This document shows, piece by piece, positions 31,640 through 40,642 of a stretch of 64,000 nucleotides of DNA (its first letter is position 1; each line of letters begins with the position of its first letter). The stretch spans positions 1,922,001 through 1,986,000 of the forward strand of contig NZ_CP052757.1 in assembly GCF_009708005.2 (NCBI RefSeq). Direction: 5' to 3'. This DNA is from Cellulosimicrobium protaetiae. GTDB taxonomy: Bacteria > Actinomycetota > Actinomycetes > Actinomycetales > Cellulomonadaceae. The notes under the pieces are model-generated. The model had not been told where the DNA came from, searched no databases, and saw only the letters and a program-made list of their open reading frames with translations. A program made the position numbers and the translations under genes.

Positions 31640-32611
31640 TCACTGCGCGTCGAGGATGTCCACGACGAAGACGAGCGGCGAGTCGGCCGGGATCGAGCCG
31701 CTGCCCTGCGCGCCGTAGCCCAGCTCCGAGGGGATGACGAGCAGCACCTGGCTGCCGACGGTCTGCCCGGCGAGGCCCTGCGTCCAGCCCGGGATCACCT
31801 GCTGGAGCGAGAAGCTCGTGGGGGCGCCGCGGTCCCAGGACGAGTCGAAGACCGTGCCGTCGAGCAGCATGCCCGTGTAGTGGGCGGTGACCGTCTGGTC
31901 CTCGGTGACGACGGGGCCGTCGCCCTTGATGAGCGTCTGCGCGACGAGCTCGGCCGGGGCCTCGTAGCCCTCGGGGATCTCGATGGTCGGCTTGCCGGTG
32001 TCGTCGAGCGTCACGGTCGGCAGGCCCTCGGCGGGCGTGACGGCCTCTCCCTCGGCACGCGAGGGGATGGTCTTCACCTCGGTGACCTCGGCGACGGTCA
32101 GGTAGGTGACCGGCTCACCGGTCGTCTGGTCCGTCGTCGGGTTGGCGAACAGGAAGCGGGTACCGACCTTCTTGCCCACGACGACGTCGAGCAGCTGCGG
32201 GAAGAGCGAGTCGTCGATGATCAGCTGCTCGGGCGACTCGGTCTCCCACGTCGAGCCGAGCTTGGAGCCGTCCGCGCCGGAGAACGCCGCGGTGTGCATC
32301 GTGATCTGCTGACCCTTGGCGATCTCCTCGCCCTCGCCGTCGTTCAGCGAGATGGCCGCAGCGCCCGAGACCTCGAACGGCTGCTCGAACTCGAGGCTGG
32401 GCTCGGCACCCGGGTCTCCGGTGACGGTGATGCTCTCGAGCGCCGCGACGTCCTCCGGCGACGACGTCGCGGCGTCGCTCGCGCCGTCGGTCGCGGACGG
32501 GCTCGACGACGTCTCGTCGCCGGAGCCGCCGCCCTCCGAGGCGCAGCCGGAGAGGACGAGGGCGGCGCCCAGGGTGAGCGCGGCGACGCCGCGCAGGGTG
32601 CGGTGCTTCAC
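31640..32611 (-). CDS. FKBP-type peptidyl-prolyl isomerase lipoprotein
   Basis: Surface-anchored proline isomerase, 323 aa from a GTG start with a GAAGGA ribosome-binding sequence. The signal peptide ends at the lipidated Cys23 (LVLSGC), followed by a Ser/Thr/Asp-rich linker. Residues ~75-190 resemble a degenerate FKBP domain (KGQQITMHTAAFSGADG...). The C-terminal ~100 residues are a canonical FKBP domain (VTAHYTGMLLDGTVFDSSWDRG, VIPGWTQGL, LGYGAQGSGSIPADSPLVFVVDIL). It probably folds secreted proteins at the cell surface. Confidence 0.93.
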   Translation of the reverse strand: MKHRTLRGVAALTLGAALVLSGCASEGGGSGDETSSSPSATDGASDAATSSPEDVAALESITVTGDPGAEPSLEFEQPFEVSGAAAISLNDGEGEEIAKGQQITMHTAAFSGADGSKLGSTWETESPEQLIIDDSLFPQLLDVVVGKKVGTRFLFANPTTDQTTGEPVTYLTVAEVTEVKTIPSRAEGEAVTPAEGLPTVTLDDTGKPTIEIPEGYEAPAELVAQTLIKGDGPVVTEDQTVTAHYTGMLLDGTVFDSSWDRGAPTSFSLQQVIPGWTQGLAGQTVGSQVLLVIPSELGYGAQGSGSIPADSPLVFVVDILDAQ

Positions 32612-32835
32612 GAGGGGGGTCCTTCGGTCGGTGGGACGGCGCGGGGGCCGTCGGGTCTGGGCCGCACCCGCACGACGGCGGTCGTCGGCGTCCCGGGGCA
32701 GGGCCGCCTCGCGTCCGAGGGCCGGGTGCAGCACCGGCGCGGACACTCTAGCGGTCTCGTCTGGACTTCCGCTGAGAGCGGCCCGGTCGTCCCGCGCCGC
32801 AGGTCGAGCGCCGACGCGCGGGGGAGAATGGGCGC

Positions 32836-33141
32836 ATGCCGTCCCGTCGACCGTCCCGCAAGCGACCCTGGGGGGCGGAGCCCGCGCCCCTCGACCTGGA
32901 CCGTGCCCTCGGCGGCGCCCGCCGCGAGTCCGGGGCCGACGGCGAGTGGCAGGTCCGCACGGTGCGCGGCGGGTCCAAGACGTACCTGTGCCCGGGCTGC
33001 AACCAGGAGATCCCGCCCGGCACCGGCCACGTCGTGGCGTGGCAGGACGACTCGTTCTTCGGCGCCGAGACGGCGCTCGACCAGCGCCGGCACTGGCACA
33101 CGTCCTGCTGGCAGGCGCGGGGCCGTCGTCGTCCGCGGTAG
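32836..33141 (+). CDS. Small zinc-binding protein, function unknown
   Basis: A 101-aa basic protein. Cys and His residues in CPGCNQEIPPGTGH and in HWHTSC form a likely zinc site. The N-terminal 30 residues are Arg/Pro-rich. I recognise it as a conserved small actinobacterial protein but cannot name a function. It lies 46 bases before an alpha/beta hydrolase gene in the same direction. Confidence 0.75.
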   Translation: MPSRRPSRKRPWGAEPAPLDLDRALGGARRESGADGEWQVRTVRGGSKTYLCPGCNQEIPPGTGHVVAWQDDSFFGAETALDQRRHWHTSCWQARGRRRPR

Positions 33142-33187
33142 CGGCCCGCGGTCGTCGTCGGTGGGAGACGAACTAGGCTCGACCACG

Positions 33188-34045
33188 ATGAGCACCGCAC
33201 CCGAACCCGCGCCCGTCGGAGCCGACGCACCGGCCGAGCCCACCCCGATCAAGTCGCTGACGGTCCTGCCCGCGCGGCGCGAGGACGTCGAGCTGCACAC
33301 CGCCGACGGGCTCACGCTCGTCGGCGAGCTCGCGCTCCCCGCCGACCGCGACCCGGTCGCGACCCTCGTCACGCTCCACCCGCTGCCCACGCACGGCGGC
33401 TACATGGACTCGCACGTCTACCGGAAGGCGGCGTGGCGCCTGCCCGCGCTGGCCGACCTCGCGGTGCTGCGGTTCAACACGCGCGGGACGTCGTCACCGC
33501 GCGGGACGAGCCAGGGGGCGTTCGACGGCGGCGAGGCCGAGCGGTTCGACGTCGCCGCCGCCATCGAGCTCGCCGAGTTCCGCGACCTGCCGCACCGGTG
33601 GCTCGTCGGGTGGTCGTTCGGGACCGAGCTCGCGCTCAAGCACGGTGCGGACCCGGCCGTGGAGGGCGCGATCCTGCTCTCGCCGCCGCTGCACCGCGCG
33701 ACCGACGCCGACCTCGACCGGTGGGACGCCTTCGGCAAGCCGCTCGTCGTGCTCGTCCCCGAGCTCGACGACTACCTGCGTCCCGACGAGGCGCGCCGGC
33801 GCTTCGCGCGCGTGCGCAACGCCGAGGTGATCGGCGTCGACGGCGCCAAGCACCTGTGGGTGGGGGAGTCGTCCGTACGTCGGGTGCTCGACGAGATCGT
33901 CGGTCACGTCCGCCCGGGATTCCCGCTGCCCTTGCCGACCACGTGGTCCGGAGACGGCGCCGCAGCGGGGACCGCGGAGCGGGACACCGCCGACTCCGAC
34001 CAGGCGAGCTACGACGCGAGCCGGTCGGACGGCGTCGACGACTGA
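33188..34045 (+). CDS. Alpha/beta hydrolase
   Basis: A 285-aa protein with an alpha/beta hydrolase core. LVTLHPLPTHGGYMDSHVYRK forms the first strand and oxyanion region, and RFNTRGTSSPRG and LVGWSFGTELALKHG carry the elbow, with Ser in G-W-S-F-G. The late GAKHLWVG supplies the histidine. N- and C-terminal ends are low-complexity. It resembles small hydrolases of the COG2945 type, whose substrates are unknown. Confidence 0.85.
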   Translation: MSTAPEPAPVGADAPAEPTPIKSLTVLPARREDVELHTADGLTLVGELALPADRDPVATLVTLHPLPTHGGYMDSHVYRKAAWRLPALADLAVLRFNTRGTSSPRGTSQGAFDGGEAERFDVAAAIELAEFRDLPHRWLVGWSFGTELALKHGADPAVEGAILLSPPLHRATDADLDRWDAFGKPLVVLVPELDDYLRPDEARRRFARVRNAEVIGVDGAKHLWVGESSVRRVLDEIVGHVRPGFPLPLPTTWSGDGAAAGTAERDTADSDQASYDASRSDGVDD

Positions 34046-34171
34046 CGGCACCGGGCCCGGTCGACGGGCGTACCGCTCCCTCGGCGGGACGCCCGGGAGC
34101 ATGGGAGCGTGAGAGCGAGACCCCGGCCGCGACGCGGACCGACGGCGACACGGGACGACCCGAGGAGGACC

Positions 34172-34960
34172 ATGACGACGGCACCGCTCGAGACCTACAC
34201 GCTGCGCGAGGGGTACGGCACCCCGCTCGTGCTGCTGCACGGCTTCCCGCTGGACCACCGCATGTGGGCCGACGCCGCGGCCGCGCTGCCCGGTGAGCCG
34301 ACCGTCGTCGCGGTCGACCTCCCCGGGCTCGGCGCCAGCCCGCTGCTGGGCGAGCCGGCGTCGATCGAGGCGTCCGCCGACGCCGCCGCGGCCGCGCTCG
34401 CCACCGCGGGGATCACGCGCGCGGTCGTCGCCGGGCTGTCGATGGGTGGCTACGTCGCGCTCGCGCTCGCGGAGCGTCACCCCGACCTCGTCGCCGGCCT
34501 CGGGCTCGTGGACACGAAGTCGACGGCCGACACGGAGGACGCGCGCGCGAACCGCCTGCGCATCGCGGACGAGGCGACCCGGTCGCAGACCGTGGACGCC
34601 GTCCTCGGGATGCCCGGCGTCATGCTCGGTGAGACGAGCAAGGCGGCGCGCAAGCACCTGACCGCGCGGCTCGAGGAGTGGATCCGCGGGCAGCGGCCCG
34701 ACGGCGTCGCCTGGTCCCAGCGGGCGATGGCCTCCCGACCCGACCGCACGCACGTCCTCGAGGGCTTCTCGGGACCCGTCGCCGTGGTCGTGGGGGAGGA
34801 GGACGCGATCACGCCCGTCCCCGAGGCCGAGCACATGGCGGCCGCCGCGCCCTCGGCGCAGCTCGTCCAGGTCCCAGGTGCCGGTCACATGAGCGCGGTC
34901 GAGGAACCTGCGGCGGTCGCGGACGCCCTGGCCGACCTGCTCGCCCGGTCGTCGGTCTGA
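34172..34960 (+). CDS. Alpha/beta hydrolase
   Basis: A 262-aa hydrolase. Motifs are LVLLHGFPLDHRMW (oxyanion region), AGLSMGGYVALALAERHPD with the nucleophilic serine, GEEDAITPVPEAEHM with the acid residue, and GAGHMSAVEEP with the histidine. A GAGGAGGA ribosome-binding site precedes the ATG at 34172. It is most like 3-oxoadipate enol-lactonase or haloperoxidase-type esterases, but no pathway partner lies nearby, so the substrate is unknown. Confidence 0.88.
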   Translation: MTTAPLETYTLREGYGTPLVLLHGFPLDHRMWADAAAALPGEPTVVAVDLPGLGASPLLGEPASIEASADAAAAALATAGITRAVVAGLSMGGYVALALAERHPDLVAGLGLVDTKSTADTEDARANRLRIADEATRSQTVDAVLGMPGVMLGETSKAARKHLTARLEEWIRGQRPDGVAWSQRAMASRPDRTHVLEGFSGPVAVVVGEEDAITPVPEAEHMAAAAPSAQLVQVPGAGHMSAVEEPAAVADALADLLARSSV

Positions 34961-35023
34961 CCTGCCGACCGCTCGCCGGTCTGACCTGTCGCCCGTTCGC
35001 CGGCGCCCCCGTGGACCGCGGGC

Positions 35024-35470
35024 TCAGCGCCCGTCGAGCACGAGCGCGAGCGCGTCGGCGAGGTCGATCGACTCACCGTCCCGGCCGCCCTTGCCCAGCA
35101 CGAGCGGAGGGTCCGAGGGCTGCACCGTGACGCCCCGCAGGCGCCCGAGGACGCTGCCGGGAACACCCAGCACGTAGAACTCGCCGTCCTCGCCGACGGC
35201 GACGCTGCGGTTGCGCCGCAGGTACCAGCCCTTCAGCGGGGTCCGGTAGGTGGCCGTGCCGTCGAACGAGCGCGCCCGCAGAGGCTCGGGGTCGAGGCCC
35301 CGCTCACGGGCGCGGACGACGAACTCGGCGAGGAGCTCGCGCGCGGCGGCGCTCTCCTGCGCCCGTCGGCGGTCGAGCTCGCGCTGCTGGTGCTCCGCGG
35401 CCTCGGTCCGCTGCCGACGCCAGTCGTCGGCAGCGGACCCGGAGCGGCCCGCGGGGTCCGCGGAGGGCAC
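35024..35470 (-). CDS. Conserved actinobacterial protein, function unknown
   Basis: A 148-aa soluble protein. The first ~60 residues are a charged helix rich in Arg, Gln and Glu, and the rest is a compact domain with KGWYLRRNRSVAVGEDGEFYVLGVP. No family name comes to mind. The GTG start is three bases after the stop of the coiled-coil gene upstream on the same strand, so the two are probably co-transcribed and this product may assist the coiled-coil protein. Confidence 0.7.
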   Translation of the reverse strand: MPSADPAGRSGSAADDWRRQRTEAAEHQQRELDRRRAQESAAARELLAEFVVRARERGLDPEPLRARSFDGTATYRTPLKGWYLRRNRSVAVGEDGEFYVLGVPGSVLGRLRGVTVQPSDPPLVLGKGGRDGESIDLADALALVLDGR

Positions 35471-35473
35471 GGG

Positions 35474-36895
35474 TCAGGCCGGCGCGGGGGCGTCGGTCTC
35501 GGAGTCGGCCGCCTTCGCGGGGCGCCGCTTCGCCGGGGCCTCGACCGACCCGACGTGCTGCACGTCCTCGTCCGGGACGACCGGGAACTCCGCCGTCATG
35601 AGCGTGGCCGCACGAGCCTGCTGCGCCGGCGTGCCCGCGGGCACCGCGGCCTTCTTGGCCGGTGCCTTCGCGGACTCGGCCTCGCCGCCGAGGAGCCCGC
35701 GCAGCTCGTCGAGGTAGGTGTTGATCGAGTCGTGCTGACGCGTGAGGTCCTCGAGCTGTCGCTGGGCGACGTTGCGCTGCTGCTCGGCCTCCGCCTTCGC
35801 GTCGCTCACGGTCTGGTCCGCGAACGCGCGGGCCTCCGCGACGATCTGGTCCGCGTTGCGGCGGGCCGTCGACATGAGGTCCTTGACGTACGCGTCCGAC
35901 TCCGCGCGGACCTTCTCGGCCTGCTCGAGCGCGAGCGCGACCCGCTTCTCGGCCTCCGAGGCGTGCTCCTCGGCGGTCGTGACGAGCTTCTCCGTCTCGG
36001 CCTTGGCAGCAGCGTGGCGCTCTGCGTTCTCGCGCTCCGCCGCCTCGCGACGACGCACGACCTCGAGCTCGGCGTCGGCGAGCGCGGTGCGGGCCTTGTC
36101 GCGCAGCTCCTCCATCTCCGACGTCACGGCGTTCGCGGCCTCGGTCGCCTTGCGCTGGGCCTCGTCGACCTGGCGCTGCGCCTCGCGGCGCGCGTTCTCC
36201 AGCAGCTCCGCCGACTCGCGCTCGGCGGACTCGCGCTGGGCGGCGGTCTCCGCCGCGACGCGCGCGCGCAGCTCGGCGGCCTCACGCTCGGTCGTGACGC
36301 GCAGCTCCGTCGTCTCGCGCTCCACCGTCGCGCGCAGCGTGCCGAGCTCACGCTCGAGCGACGCGCGACGCTCGCTCTCCTCGGTCGCGATCACGCTCTG
36401 GATGCGTGCGGCCTCGCGCTCGGCCGATCCGACGAACTCCTCGGCGCGTCGCTGCGCGCTGAGCAGCGTGCCCTCGACCTCCGACGCGCTCGTGGCCCGG
36501 ATCTCCTCGGACTCGAGGCGAGCGCTGTTGAGGAGCTCGGCGACCTCGTTCTCGGCGCGGGACCGCACCTGGCCCGCCGAGAGCTTGGCGCGCGCCATGA
36601 TGTCGGCGGCCTGGACGTTGGCCTGGGAGAGGATGTCGGCGGACTGCTCCTCCGCCGAGCGCATGAGCTGCTCGATGCGGGAACCGAGGCCCGCGTACGA
36701 GGGGCGGTCCGCCTCGCGGAGCTGGCGCTGCGCGTCGGCGAGCTCGCTCGTCAGCTGCATGGCGCGGGCGTCCGAGGCCTCCACGCGCGACCGCGCGTCC
36801 TCGACGGCCTTCTCCAGCTTCGCGAGCTGGGCCTCGACCTGGACGCGGTCGTACCCGCGCATCGTGATGGGGAAGAGCGTGCGCTCGTCGGACAC
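35474..36895 (-). CDS. DivIVA-like long coiled-coil protein
   Basis: A 473-aa protein. The N-terminal ~35 residues (FPITMRGYDRVQVEAQLAKLEKAV) match a DivIVA membrane-curvature domain. About 350 residues of uninterrupted Ala/Glu/Arg-rich coiled coil follow, then a basic and Pro/Ala-rich tail. This architecture resembles actinobacterial polarity or cell-wall scaffold proteins (Wag31, Scy, FilP types). The GTG start follows CGGAGGT eight bases upstream. The precise scaffold role is an inference. Confidence 0.8.
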   Translation of the reverse strand: MSDERTLFPITMRGYDRVQVEAQLAKLEKAVEDARSRVEASDARAMQLTSELADAQRQLREADRPSYAGLGSRIEQLMRSAEEQSADILSQANVQAADIMARAKLSAGQVRSRAENEVAELLNSARLESEEIRATSASEVEGTLLSAQRRAEEFVGSAEREAARIQSVIATEESERRASLERELGTLRATVERETTELRVTTEREAAELRARVAAETAAQRESAERESAELLENARREAQRQVDEAQRKATEAANAVTSEMEELRDKARTALADAELEVVRRREAAERENAERHAAAKAETEKLVTTAEEHASEAEKRVALALEQAEKVRAESDAYVKDLMSTARRNADQIVAEARAFADQTVSDAKAEAEQQRNVAQRQLEDLTRQHDSINTYLDELRGLLGGEAESAKAPAKKAAVPAGTPAQQARAATLMTAEFPVVPDEDVQHVGSVEAPAKRRPAKAADSETDAPAPA

Positions 36896-37269
36896 GTCGA
36901 TGACCTCCGGTGCTGTTCGTCGCGGCCTCCGCCGCCGGGCGGCGTCCCTCCCGAGGAGGGAGGGCGCGGCGGTCGTGCCACGGCCCCGCCGTGCTCCGAC
37001 CAGGATACGGGGATCGGGCTGTCCTGAATACCCGGATTGGAGCAGGTGAGACGATGGTCGCAGTGCTGCACGACGGAGCGTCGCGCGGTCCCGGACGACA
37101 CGGTCCGACGGCCCCGGACGCCGCCATCGCCTGCGTCGGGCGGACGCGGTGGGACCGTTGCGCGGGGGGCGCGTGAACGGTTCGTGAGGATCCGCGGACG
37201 ATCCACCTCGCTCGTTCTACGAGGGCTTTCGCCCCTATTCTGGAACGTCGATCGACGAAGGGAAGCTCG
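36896..37269. promoter_or_regulatory. Divergent intergenic region between the coiled-coil gene and a membrane protein gene
   Basis: A 374-base gap without a gene. For the rightward gene a good -10 (TATTCT, 37236-37241) lies 29 bases before its GTG, with only a weak -35 (CGTTCT region). CCCTCCC/GGGAGGG forms a small inverted repeat near 36945-36964. No repeat-family member is seen. Confidence 0.45.
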
Positions 37270-38457
37270 GTGCTCCAACGAATCATCGCCGCCCTCCTGC
37301 TCGTGGGAGGGCTCGTCGCCGTCGGCCTCGGCGTCGCGTCCGCCACCGTGTGGCGGGAGAGCGACACGGTCGTGGCGACCACGGCGTACACGGGGGACGG
37401 CACGATGCTCGTCACCGCGCCCGGGGTCCTGGACCTCGTGGCCGAGGACGTGACGATCCGTGCCACGGCACCGGGCGAGCAGCAGGTCACGCTCGCGATC
37501 GGCCGCGAGGTCGACGTGACCGGGTGGGTCGGCGAGGACGCGCACGGCGTGGTCACCGGGCTCACCGACTGGGACGAGCTCTCGACGCGGGTGGAGGCAC
37601 CGGCCGCGGAGGAGGCTCCTGCCGAGGGCGAGACCCCTGCTGAGGGCGAGTCGCCCGCGGAAGGGGAGTCGCCGGCCGAGGGCGAGACGCCCGCGGAGGG
37701 TGAGATGCCTGCCGAGGGTGAGACGGCCGAGGAGGAGCCCGTCGTCGGGGTCGACCCGGCCGGGTCGGACATGTGGTTCGAGGAGTCGAGCGGTGCGGGC
37801 TCGGCGAGCCTGCGCTGGTCGGACCAGCCCGGCCGCTGGCAGCTGCTCGTCGCCGGGGTGGGCGAGGGCGCGGTCGCGCCGACGCTCGAGCTCTCGTGGC
37901 CGCGCGAGGTCGAGACCCCCCTCCTGTGGCCCGCCGTGATCGGCGGTGCGGTCCTCATCCTGCTCGGCCTGGGCATCGGCGCTGCCAGCCTGCGGCCCAA
38001 GCGCCGTGGCCCCTCCGGGCGTGCCGGTGCGACCGCAGCCACGCCCGCCGTCGTACCGGCCTCCCCGCCCGCGACGCAGCCGGGTGACGGCGGAGCCGCC
38101 GAGAAGAACGGCGGCGAGGCGCCCACGGACACCGCGCAGGTGCGCATGCTCACGCGCCGTGAGCTGCGCGAGCGGGAGGAGGCCGACCGGCTCGCCGAGC
38201 AGCAGTCGCGCGCGCAGAAGCCACGGCGCGCCTGGCTCACCGGGCAGATCCCGATCGTCGCGCGGGGCGAGCGCAGGCCCAAGACCGCCGCGCAGCCGAC
38301 CGTCGACGCCGCCGACGGGCACCCCACGACGCAGGACAGCGCGACGACGCGGGCCGACGCGTGGCGCCGGGCCTGGGGGTTCACCCCCACCGGCACCGGC
38401 ACCGGAACGGCCGAACCGGAGCGCGACACGGACGAGACGAAGGACAGCACCCGATGA
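37270..38457 (+). CDS. Membrane protein with Glu-rich hexapeptide repeats, function unknown
   Basis: A 395-aa protein. A membrane helix near residues 5-27 is followed by an extracytoplasmic domain, and a second helix lies at about 220-241 (LLWPAVIGGAVLILLGLGIG), after which the ~150-residue basic tail is probably cytoplasmic. Residues ~115-150 are tandem E-x-P-A-E-G repeats. The GTG follows GAAGGGAAG. Its stop overlaps the next lipoprotein gene (ATGA), and a CnoX-like gene follows, so the three may form an envelope-related unit. No family is recognised. Confidence 0.75.
   Translation: MLQRIIAALLLVGGLVAVGLGVASATVWRESDTVVATTAYTGDGTMLVTAPGVLDLVAEDVTIRATAPGEQQVTLAIGREVDVTGWVGEDAHGVVTGLTDWDELSTRVEAPAAEEAPAEGETPAEGESPAEGESPAEGETPAEGEMPAEGETAEEEPVVGVDPAGSDMWFEESSGAGSASLRWSDQPGRWQLLVAGVGEGAVAPTLELSWPREVETPLLWPAVIGGAVLILLGLGIGAASLRPKRRGPSGRAGATAATPAVVPASPPATQPGDGGAAEKNGGEAPTDTAQVRMLTRRELREREEADRLAEQQSRAQKPRRAWLTGQIPIVARGERRPKTAAQPTVDAADGHPTTQDSATTRADAWRRAWGFTPTGTGTGTAEPERDTDETKDSTR
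37612..37719 (+). repeat. In-frame 18-bp minisatellite (6 units)
   Basis: Six units of 18 bases, pattern GAG-nnn-CCn-GCn-GA(G/A)-GGn, encode E-(A/T/S/M)-P-A-E-G repeats. Third positions vary freely while the peptide is kept, which suggests selection on the acidic linker and not a very recent expansion. Confidence 0.88.
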
Positions 38458-39488
38458 CCAGCACCGCCCGCGACACGGCCCGCGCCCGCCGCGCCCGCCG
38501 TCACCTCGGGGTGGCCGGCGGTCTTGTCGGCGTGCTCCTGCTCGGGGCCTGCGCGGTGCCCCTGCCGACGCCGCAGCCCGACCCCACCCAGGACCCGGCG
38601 CCTCCCGTCCTCACCGAGTCCCAGGAGACCGTGGTGCTCGACGCCGTCGCCTCCGCGCTCGCCGCGGCGGGGGAGTCGAACGACCCGGCGCAGCTCGACG
38701 GCCGCGTGACCGGACCCGCGCTCGCGATCCGGACGAGCCAGCTCGCCGTCGCAGCCGCGCGCGGCAACGCCGACCTCGTGACGGAGCTCCCGACGGACGT
38801 GCAGCAGGTCGTCATCCCGACGACCCAGACCTGGCCCCGCACGTCGTACGCCGTGAGCGTGCAGCCCGAGAGCCTGCAGACGCCCCGGCTGTCGGTCCTC
38901 GAGCAGGCCGGCGCGCGCGACGCCTACGAGCTCTGGGCCTGGGTGCGGTTGCTGCCCGGCGTGACCATGCCGAGCTTCGCCGACCCCAGCATCGGGAGCG
39001 AGGCCGTCGCCCCCGACGACTCGGACCTGCTCGTCACCCCGACGGACGCCGTCGCGCAGTACGCCGACGTGCTCAACCTCGGTGGTGGTTCCGGCTTCGC
39101 GGGCGCCTTCGAGGACGACTCGTTCCGGACGCAGCTCGCGGACCGGGCCCAGGCCTGGACGACGGCTCTCGAACCCGCCGCCGGTCAGTACGCGCTCACC
39201 TTCACGCCGAACCCGGACGAGCAGGTGCGCGCCGTGCGCACCGCGGACGGCGGCGCGCTCGTCGTCGGCGCGATGACCTCCCTGGAGTCGATGACGGCGG
39301 AGGAGGGTGCGCAGGTCCCGCCGGACCTCGAGACGATCAAGGCGTTGTACGGGACGACCGCACCGACGAACGTGCTCAAGGTCGGGTACGTCGACGTGGT
39401 CGCCCTCTACGTGCCGCCCGCCGGGTCGGAGGAGAAGATCCGCGTTCTCGGCAACGAGCACGTGGCGACGTCGGTCGCGAACGCCTGA
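38454..39488 (+). CDS. Lipoprotein, function unknown
   Basis: A 344-aa protein with an Arg-rich N-terminus and a lipoprotein signal ending at Cys33 (LLLGAC), followed by a Pro-rich spacer. The mature part is a ~290-residue soluble domain with no motif I recognise. The ATG overlaps the preceding stop. The product should be anchored on the outer face of the membrane, next to the repeat-bearing membrane protein encoded upstream. Confidence 0.8.
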   Translation: MTSTARDTARARRARRHLGVAGGLVGVLLLGACAVPLPTPQPDPTQDPAPPVLTESQETVVLDAVASALAAAGESNDPAQLDGRVTGPALAIRTSQLAVAAARGNADLVTELPTDVQQVVIPTTQTWPRTSYAVSVQPESLQTPRLSVLEQAGARDAYELWAWVRLLPGVTMPSFADPSIGSEAVAPDDSDLLVTPTDAVAQYADVLNLGGGSGFAGAFEDDSFRTQLADRAQAWTTALEPAAGQYALTFTPNPDEQVRAVRTADGGALVVGAMTSLESMTAEEGAQVPPDLETIKALYGTTAPTNVLKVGYVDVVALYVPPAGSEEKIRVLGNEHVATSVANA

Positions 39489-39508
39489 CGCTCCGTAGGA
39501 TTGCGACC

Positions 39509-40459
39509 ATGAGCGAACCCACGCAGCAGCCCGCGTTCGACGTGCGCGGAGCGGTCGACCTGTCCGCGCTGACCAGGCCGCAGTCCCCGCCGCCGGGGGA
39601 GGAGGGCGGTGCGCCCGCCGCGGGCGGGTACGTCGTCGACGTCACGGACGAGACGTTCGGCCAGGTCGTGCAGGACTCGGCCCAGTACCCGGTCGTCGTG
39701 CTGCTCTGGATCCCGACCGACCAGGCGAACGCGCAGCTCGGCACCGACCTGGGCGCGCTCGCGGACGAGTACGCGGGCCGCTTCCTCCTCGCCCGGGTCG
39801 ACGCCCAGGCGTACCCGCAGATCACGGCGGCGTTCCAGGTCCAGGGCGTGCCGACCGTCGTCGCGGTGCTGCAGGGTCAGCCGGTGCCGCTGTTCCAGGG
39901 GGCGGCGCCCGCGGAGCAGATCCGCGCGGTGCTCGAGCAGGTGCTCCAGGCCGCCGAGGCCAACGGCGTGACGGGTCGTGCGCCGTCCCAGGGCGGCGAC
40001 GGCGAGCCGGTGCCCGCCGAGCCCGCCCCGGAGCCCGAGCCCGAGCTCCCGCCGCTGCACCAGGAGGCGTACGACGCGATCGAGCGCGACGACCTCGACG
40101 CCGCCGTCGCGGCTTACGAGAAGGCGATCAAGCAGGACCCGAGGGACGCGCTCGCCGTCGCCGGCCTCGCGCAGGTCCGCCTGCTCCAGCGCACGCGCGA
40201 CGCCGACCTGGGCGCCGTGCGCGACGCCGCGGCGGCCTCGCCGGGCGACGTCGACGCACAGCTCGCGATCGCCGACCTCGACCTGCTCGGCGGCCACGTC
40301 GACGACGCTCTCGGGCGCCTCCTCGACCTCCTGCCCGGAGCCGACGCGGACGGCAAGGAGAAGCTCCGTGTCCGCCTCCTCGACTACTTCGAGGTCGTCG
40401 GCCCCACCGACCCCCGCGTCGGCAAGGCGCGTCAGCGCCTCGCGATCAGCCTCTACTGA
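39509..40459 (+). CDS. CnoX/YbbN-like thioredoxin-TPR protein
   Basis: A 316-aa protein. Residues ~45-150 form a thioredoxin fold in which the usual C-x-x-C site is replaced (WIPTDQAN), so it cannot act as a thiol oxidoreductase there. The cis-proline region VQGVPTVVAVLQGQPV is kept. Residues ~185-316 are TPR-like helices (YDAIERDDLDAAVAAYEKAIKQDPRDALAVAGLAQVRL). This matches the CnoX co-chaperone family that feeds substrates to GroEL/DnaK. The ATG at 39509 has no strong ribosome-binding site. Confidence 0.87.
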   Translation: MSEPTQQPAFDVRGAVDLSALTRPQSPPPGEEGGAPAAGGYVVDVTDETFGQVVQDSAQYPVVVLLWIPTDQANAQLGTDLGALADEYAGRFLLARVDAQAYPQITAAFQVQGVPTVVAVLQGQPVPLFQGAAPAEQIRAVLEQVLQAAEANGVTGRAPSQGGDGEPVPAEPAPEPEPELPPLHQEAYDAIERDDLDAAVAAYEKAIKQDPRDALAVAGLAQVRLLQRTRDADLGAVRDAAAASPGDVDAQLAIADLDLLGGHVDDALGRLLDLLPGADADGKEKLRVRLLDYFEVVGPTDPRVGKARQRLAISLY

Positions 40460-40642
40460 CACTCGCTGCTCTCGCGACCCGGGCGGCGCGGACGGGCTGT
40501 GGTCGGGTCCGCGTGCGGGGTGTCCCCGGTGCTCGGGCTGCCGCGCCGTCACCTCGGCCTTTCGGCCGCGGTCGGTCAGCGCGGCTCGACGCCCTTCGCA
40601 TCCGAGGCCGCCCCGCCCGCTCAGCAGGTCCTGCCACCTCGG
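40460..40642. other. Spacer between the CnoX-like gene and repeat locus B
   Basis: 183 bases with no gene. A small GGCC/GGCC hairpin (around 40556-40567) is the only local structure. A terminator for the CnoX-like gene is not obvious. Confidence 0.5.
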
